Source: a candidate division NC10 bacterium CSP1-5 | GTDB taxonomy: Bacteria; Methylomirabilota; Methylomirabilia; Methylomirabilales; CSP1-5 | Direction: 5' to 3' | DNA: 64,000 nt | Assembly: GCA_001443495.1 (NCBI GenBank) | Contig: LDXR01000006.1 | Span: 1-64,000, forward strand | In this document: positions 60,663 through 64,000 of the stretch, one piece after another | How positions within the stretch are numbered: position 1 is the stretch's first letter | How the letters are laid out: the number at the start of each line of letters is the position of its first letter | The notes under the pieces: model-generated | What the model saw: only the letters and a program-made list of their open reading frames with translations | Told to the model about the DNA's origin: nothing | Databases searched by the model: none | Translations under genes and position numbers: made by a program

Positions 60663-61422
60663 TATCGTAACGATCTTCCCCGGGATGTTTTCCGGGCCCC
60701 TCGACCAGAGCATCCTGAGGCGGGCCCAGGAAAAGAATCTGGTAGAGATTCGGGTTCATGACCTGAGAGATTGGACCCATGACCGGCATCGGGTGGTGGA
60801 TGACGTCCCGTACGGCGGCGGGGCGGGGATGGTACTGAAGCCGGAACCTTTCTTTGAAGCCGCGGATGCCCTGCGGCAGGATGAGAGTCAGGTACTCCTC
60901 CTGACCCCTCAAGGGGAGCGATTCAATCACGCGACGGCCTGCCGGCTGGCGGAGGCGAGGCATCTCATCTTCCTCTGTGGGCGATACGAGGGCTTTGATG
61001 AACGGGTCCGGACCTTGGCAGACCGTGAGATCTCCATTGGCGACTACGTGGTGAGCGGCGGCGAGCTGCCGGCCCTGGTGTTGATCGATGCGACCGTCCG
61101 ACTGATCCCCGGGGTGCTCGGGGATCAGGACTCGGCGGGGCAGGATTCCTTTGCCGGTGCCGGGGGCCTGCTCGACTATCCCCAATATACCCGGCCTCCC
61201 CTGTATCGGGGGCTCCGGGTTCCCGAGGTGCTGCTCTCGGGGGATCACGAACAAATTCGGCGTTGGCGGCGGAAAGAGGCGTTACACCGAACACTGCAGC
61301 GTCGACCGGATCTCTTGGACCGGGCGGCCCTTTCCGTCGAGGATCAAGGACTCCTGTCTGAGATACGGGCCAAGGAGGACGGCGAGATGTCCAACACACG
61401 GAGAGGTCATGAACATCGATAA
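60649..61422 (+). CDS. trmD: tRNA (guanine-N1)-methyltransferase, apparent CTG start
   Basis: SPOUT enzyme that methylates G37 of tRNAs. Motifs [51 protein letters not shown] and the C-terminal [15 protein letters not shown] are complete. The family N-terminus [12 protein letters not shown] lies upstream of the first ordinary start (ATG 60685), and between the in-frame stop TAG at 60631 and that ATG there is no ATG, GTG or TTG. CTG at 60649, 10 bp after AGAAGGG, is the only NTG and would give 257 residues with a normal start. Starting at 60685 would cut off the first beta-strand. Confidence 0.88.
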   Translation: MRRYDIVTIFPGMFSGPLDQSILRRAQEKNLVEIRVHDLRDWTHDRHRVVDDVPYGGGAGMVLKPEPFFEAADALRQDESQVLLLTPQGERFNHATACRLAEARHLIFLCGRYEGFDERVRTLADREISIGDYVVSGGELPALVLIDATVRLIPGVLGDQDSAGQDSFAGAGGLLDYPQYTRPPLYRGLRVPEVLLSGDHEQIRRWRRKEALHRTLQRRPDLLDRAALSVEDQGLLSEIRAKEDGEMSNTRRGHEHR

Positions 61423-61780
61423 ACACATGAAGTCGGTTGAGGCCCCGTCCTTGCGGGTCGATCTCCCCCCGTTCAGGCCCGGCGATACTGTTCGGGTCCA
61501 TGTCAAGGTGAGGGAGGCAGAGAAGGAGCGGCTTCAGGTGTTCGAGGGGATCGTGCTCCGGCGGCGGGCGGCGGGCCTCGGGTCTACCTTTACGGTCCGG
61601 AAGGTGAGCTACGGCGTCGGGGTGGAACGCACCTTTCCCCTCCATTCCCCCGTGATCGAGCGGATCGAGCGCGTGCGGACTGGCCGTGTGCGCCGGGCGA
61701 AGCTTTACTATTTGCGGGGGCGGCGAGGGAAGGCGGCGCGCATTCGCGAGACGAGGACAGGCGCCGACACCAAGAGGTGA
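61409..61780 (+). CDS. rplS: 50S ribosomal protein L19
   Basis: 123 residues, at the 30S-50S interface. [26 protein letters not shown]-like core and [12 protein letters not shown] are typical. ATG at 61409 with GGAGAGG upstream lies inside the trmD end (14-bp overlap). The C-terminus is basic. Followed by a gap with the second copy of the 26-bp word. Confidence 0.95.
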   Translation: MNIDKHMKSVEAPSLRVDLPPFRPGDTVRVHVKVREAEKERLQVFEGIVLRRRAAGLGSTFTVRKVSYGVGVERTFPLHSPVIERIERVRTGRVRRAKLYYLRGRRGKAARIRETRTGADTKR

Positions 61781-61817
61781 GGTGCCTCCGCAAGGGCGGC
61801 TCGGAGCAGACCTTGAG

Positions 61818-61843
61818 CGGCTCGACTGAACTCGCCGAAGTCC
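61818..61843. repeat. 26-bp interspersed word, copy 2
   Basis: Matches 2639-2664 at 25 of 26 bases (difference at 61830), same orientation. It lies in the rplS-rnhB gap, 20 bp before the rnhB start. Confidence 0.7.
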
Positions 61844-61862
61844 TGTGGAAGGGCGGGGAGGG

Positions 61863-62492
61863 ATGAGGGGAATCGAGGGGGCGATCCGCCGGAGGGGATT
61901 TCGCCGGCTCGCAGGGGTAGATGAGGCGGGGCGAGGAGCGCTGGCCGGGCCGGTGGTGGCGGCGGCGGTGATTCTGAGGGATGGCCGACCGATTCCCGGG
62001 GTGACCGATTCCAAGCTGCTGAGTGAAGAGCGGCGCGAAGGGCTCTACCAGCAGATCGTGGACGAGGCCCTGGCGGTGGCCATAGGGATCGTGGAGGTCC
62101 CCATCATTGAGCTGCGGAATATTCTCCAGGCGACGCTCCTGGCCATGGAGCGGGCCGTGGCGGAACTCAGGGTAGCCCCCGACGGGATCGTCGTCGACGG
62201 GCTGGCCGTTCCCCAGGTTGAACCGACCGTCTTTCCCGTGCCCCGAGGCGATCTCCAGTGTCCGTCTGTCGGTGCCGCCTCCATCGTGGCCAAGGTGACC
62301 CGAGACCGGATGATGAGAGAGTATCACCAGACGTATCCAGTCTACGGCTTCGATCGGCACAAGGGATACGGCACGGAGGCGCATCTTCGCGCGATCGCAG
62401 AGCACGGGCTGAGCCCTATCCATCGGCGGACCTTCGCGCGGGTCCGGCAGATCCCGCTTCCCCTGGTGGCGGCGGGGAGGCAGCGGTGCTAG
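61863..62492 (+). CDS. rnhB: Ribonuclease HII
   Basis: Removes RNA and single ribonucleotides from DNA. LAGVDEAGRGALAGPVVAAA holds the first acidic pair; further motifs are VTDSKLLS and SVGAASIVAKVTRD, and YGFDRHKGYGT. At 209 residues it is normal. ATG at 61863 follows a purine-rich GGGCGGGGAGGG run; GTG at 61845 is an alternative. It overlaps the next gene by 7 bp. Confidence 0.95.
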   Translation: MRGIEGAIRRRGFRRLAGVDEAGRGALAGPVVAAAVILRDGRPIPGVTDSKLLSEERREGLYQQIVDEALAVAIGIVEVPIIELRNILQATLLAMERAVAELRVAPDGIVVDGLAVPQVEPTVFPVPRGDLQCPSVGAASIVAKVTRDRMMREYHQTYPVYGFDRHKGYGTEAHLRAIAEHGLSPIHRRTFARVRQIPLPLVAAGRQRC

Positions 62493-62872
62493 ATCGGCGG
62501 GCGGTCGGGATCGAGGGGGAGGCGGTGGCTCGCCGGTTCCTGGAGGACCTCGGGTTCCGCATCGTGGAGGAGAACTTCAGCTGTGCGCTAGGGGAGATTG
62601 ATCTCATCGCCGAGGAGGGGGACGTCCTCGTCTTCGTGGAGGTGAAGACAAGACGCTCCGCCCGTTTTGGGACGCCGGCGGAGGCCGTGCATGCGAGGAA
62701 GCAGCGGCAGATCCTGCGGGTCGCCGAGGCGTATATGAGAGAGCGCCGCCTCCGGGGTCCCTGTCGCGTGGATGTGGTGGGCGTCGAGTTTCCGGGGCAG
62801 GGGACCGAGGCGCGGGTCGAGCTGATCCGGAATGCGGTCCAGGGGACCGGGCGGCAGTGGGGGGGAACATGA
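62486..62872 (+). CDS. YraN/UPF0102 nuclease-fold protein
   Basis: 128 residues with the restriction-endonuclease-like fold: GEIDLIAEEGDVLVFVEVKTR gives the Asp...Glu-x-Lys active-site pattern. Members follow rnhB in many genomes; a nucleic-acid role is suspected but unproven. GTG at 62486 has GGGGAGG upstream and overlaps rnhB. Confidence 0.9.
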   Translation: MLDRRAVGIEGEAVARRFLEDLGFRIVEENFSCALGEIDLIAEEGDVLVFVEVKTRRSARFGTPAEAVHARKQRQILRVAEAYMRERRLRGPCRVDVVGVEFPGQGTEARVELIRNAVQGTGRQWGGT

Positions 62873-63054
62873 AACCGACGGGTGCCGGAGAGGCTGCGGA
62901 GGAGAAAGACCGGATCATTGCGTACACGTGTCACGCCTGTAGGAGCCGAGGGATGGACCCCCCGAAGAGCAAAAAAGGGAACTACACCTGCCCCGAATGC
63001 GGCGACCAGGTCGAGATCAGTGAGAAGCGGGTGGTGAAAAAGAAGGGGCGGTAG
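62869..63054 (+). CDS. 61-residue zinc-ribbon protein
   Basis: Two CxxC knuckles (CHAC near the middle, CPEC further on) with a Lys-rich tail ending VVKKKGR. It resembles small rubredoxin-like/zinc-ribbon peptides but matches no named family I can give. ATG at 62869 overlaps the yraN-like stop (ATGA), with GGGGGG as SD, so it is part of that operon. Confidence 0.72.
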   Translation: MKPTGAGEAAEEKDRIIAYTCHACRSRGMDPPKSKKGNYTCPECGDQVEISEKRVVKKKGR

Positions 63055-63060
63055 GCGAAG

Positions 63061-63089
63061 TTGACGGCGGCCTCCCCCTCTGGTATCCT
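63061..63089 (+). promoter_or_regulatory. Possible promoter upstream of the TetR gene
   Basis: TTGACG (63061-63066), 17-bp spacer, TATCCT (63084-63089). The expected start is near 63096, immediately before a terminator-like hairpin. Confidence 0.5.
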
Positions 63090-63097
63090 GAACAGAC

Positions 63098-63119
63098 CCT
63101 CGAAGGCGAGGTTTTTTTT
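63098..63119 (+). terminator. Terminator-like hairpin, end of the translation operon
   Basis: CCTCG (63098-63102), loop AAGG, CGAGG (63107-63111), then eight T. The stem is short but GC-rich and the T-tract is strong. It lies 43 bp after the zinc-ribbon stop and about 30 bp before the TetR start. Confidence 0.75.
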
Positions 63120-63130
63120 GGGGCCGAAGC

Positions 63131-63148
63131 TTACCGAACGGTAGGTAA
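63131..63148. promoter_or_regulatory. Probable operator of the TetR repressor
   Basis: TTACC and GGTAA frame an inner TACCG-AA-CGGTA inverted repeat (63132-63143). The site abuts the TetR ATG at 63149, a position suited to autorepression. No experimental proof; inferred from symmetry and location. Confidence 0.55.
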
Positions 63149-63727
63149 ATGACGACCAAAGCCCGGATCGCGCAGGTGGCCAGGCGGGAGTTCGCCCGGC
63201 GGGGGTTCGACGCGACGTCGATCCGCCAGATCGTGGCCGAGGCCCGCGTCACCAAGCCGGTCCTCTACTACTACTTCAAGAACAAGAGGGATCTCTTCCT
63301 GAGTCTTCTCGAGGAGGCCGTCGCCCCCCTGTGCGATGAGGTGGAACGGATCGCCAGCGGGGACGGCACGCCGCGCGATCGGATGGCCGAAATTATCGCG
63401 GCCGTCCTCCGGTTTGCGGAGAAGAGGTCTGACGAGTTCAGGCTCCTGCATCGCGCGGTAGAGCGCCGTGAGCGGGAAGTGCAGGTCCTCGCCCAAAAGT
63501 ACTTCCGTCGGAACTTCCAGGCAATTTCGGGCGTCCTCCAGGAGGGCGTGGACCGGGGAGACTTCCGCTCCCTCAACGTCCCCCAGGCCACCTTCAGCGT
63601 CATTGCCATCCTGATCTATTTCCTGACCCGTGAGCATGTCATCGATGAGGTTCTGGGGGAGCGGGGGGCGTGGAAGGCCCTGATGGAGACCCTGCATGGC
63701 CACATTCTCGCCCTCGTGGCGGTCTGA
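63149..63727 (+). CDS. TetR/AcrR-family transcriptional regulator
   Basis: 192 residues. N-terminal helix-turn-helix (about 8-50, FARRGFDATSIRQIVAEARVTKPVLYYYFKNKRDLF) with a variable ligand-binding C-terminal domain. It precedes a gene for an RND periplasmic adaptor by 10 bp, so it most likely represses its own efflux operon through the operator at 63131-63148. Inducer unknown. Confidence 0.92.
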   Translation: MTTKARIAQVARREFARRGFDATSIRQIVAEARVTKPVLYYYFKNKRDLFLSLLEEAVAPLCDEVERIASGDGTPRDRMAEIIAAVLRFAEKRSDEFRLLHRAVERREREVQVLAQKYFRRNFQAISGVLQEGVDRGDFRSLNVPQATFSVIAILIYFLTREHVIDEVLGERGAWKALMETLHGHILALVAV

Positions 63728-63736
63728 GGTGCGGAC

Positions 63737-64000
63737 GTGACCGGCTGGCGCGAGGTGGCTGGAGCGGTGCTGGGGCTGATGGTGGTGGGGAGCCGGGCGC
63801 CGGTCCATGCCCAGGGGCCGCCGGCCGTTGCCGTCGAGGTGGCACCGGTCGTCGAACGGGCGGTGGAGCGCGAGATCCAGGCGGTGGGGACCGTGGAGGC
63901 AAACCTCACCACGACGGTCAGCGCCGAGGTGGCCGGTGCCGTCGCCCGGTTCGATCTCCGGGAAGGGGAGCATCTGACAAAGGGTCAGGTCCTCGCCCGC
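63737..64000 (+). CDS. RND efflux periplasmic adaptor (HlyD-like), 3'-truncated by the window
   Basis: 88 residues visible from GTG 63737, open to the last base. A hydrophobic N-terminal signal (about 7-25, ending PVHAQG) is followed by the beta-strand and lipoyl-like start: QAVGTVEANLTTTVSAEVAGAVARF and LREGEHLTKGQVLAR. That is the standard membrane-fusion protein opening; lipoprotein Cys is absent. GAGGTG precedes it. An inner-membrane RND pump gene is expected to the right. Confidence 0.88.
   Translation, partial: MTGWREVAGAVLGLMVVGSRAPVHAQGPPAVAVEVAPVVERAVEREIQAVGTVEANLTTTVSAEVAGAVARFDLREGEHLTKGQVLAR

Overview
The window reads as one continuous stretch of chromosome from a GC-rich, diderm (Gram-negative) bacterium. 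LpxC, a heptosyltransferase-like GT9 enzyme, a LolA-type carrier and an RND adaptor imply an outer membrane with LPS. Block order (5'-nuclease/coaE/rho/rpmE/prfA/prmC/murA/his; dnaG/rpoD; ntrYX; ffh/rpsP/khpA/rimM/trmD/rplS/rnhB/yraN; pgpA/cinA/thpR) resembles deltaproteobacteria and relatives such as NC10/Methylomirabilota or Rokubacteria. The phylum cannot be fixed from this sequence alone. Nearly all genes are on the + strand and tightly packed, with many 4-bp ATGA/GTGA overlaps; only a TPR-like gene and a cold-shock gene are on the - strand. No prophage, IS transposase, CRISPR array or rRNA was seen.

Layout. 1-4.2 kb: an unknown partial gene, an M48 lipoprotein, then PAP2 / GT2 / PAP2 (lipid-carrier and envelope chemistry). 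4.4-8.9 kb: polyprenyl diphosphate synthase, GT9, lepA, lepB. 9-12.6 kb: CIRCE-controlled hrcA-grpE-dnaJ (no dnaK) and rsmE. 12.7-19.5 kb: a stand-alone 5'-nuclease where polA is expected, coaE, rho, rpmE, prfA, prmC, murA. 19.5-25.5 kb: hisG(short)-D-B-H-A-F-IE. 25.6-32.5 kb: rpsU, yqeY, mutS2, dnaG, rpoD and a CAT-anticodon tRNA. 32.6-41.9 kb: Zn-ribbon coiled coil, RNase HI, DciA, lpxC, an NtrY/NtrX-like pair, phosphoribosyltransferase, HAMP protein, Tat-exported M48 protease. 41.9-51.6 kb: TPR, Zn-ribbon peptide, cold-shock protein, galU, lon, RNase J, ftsK, lolA. 51.8-58 kb: 4xGAF-GGDEF, pgpA, cinA, thpR, glycerate 2-kinase. 58-63 kb: the ffh-to-yraN translation operon. From 63.1 kb: a TetR repressor and a truncated RND adaptor gene.

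The most unusual content is repetitive. Many intergenic gaps, and at least three coding regions, hold short degenerate words repeated with an exact period of 7 bp (two loci types have 8 bp). They are usually arranged as two inverted arms around a spacer. The two arms of a locus carry the same word (one as reverse complement), while different loci use different words (GGTTCAN, GTCCGAN, CTCAGTC, GTCGGCN, AAGGCTNG, GGAGCAAT). One array lies in frame inside hisF, one inside hisH, one encodes the tail of a PAP2 protein, and several supply or abut start codons. Two gap-free 139-bp copies of an 8-bp-period element begin exactly at the stop codons of two genes and flank csp-galU-lon. A separate ~180-bp repeat occurs twice. 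I treat this as the candidate undescribed system; its mechanism is not visible here.
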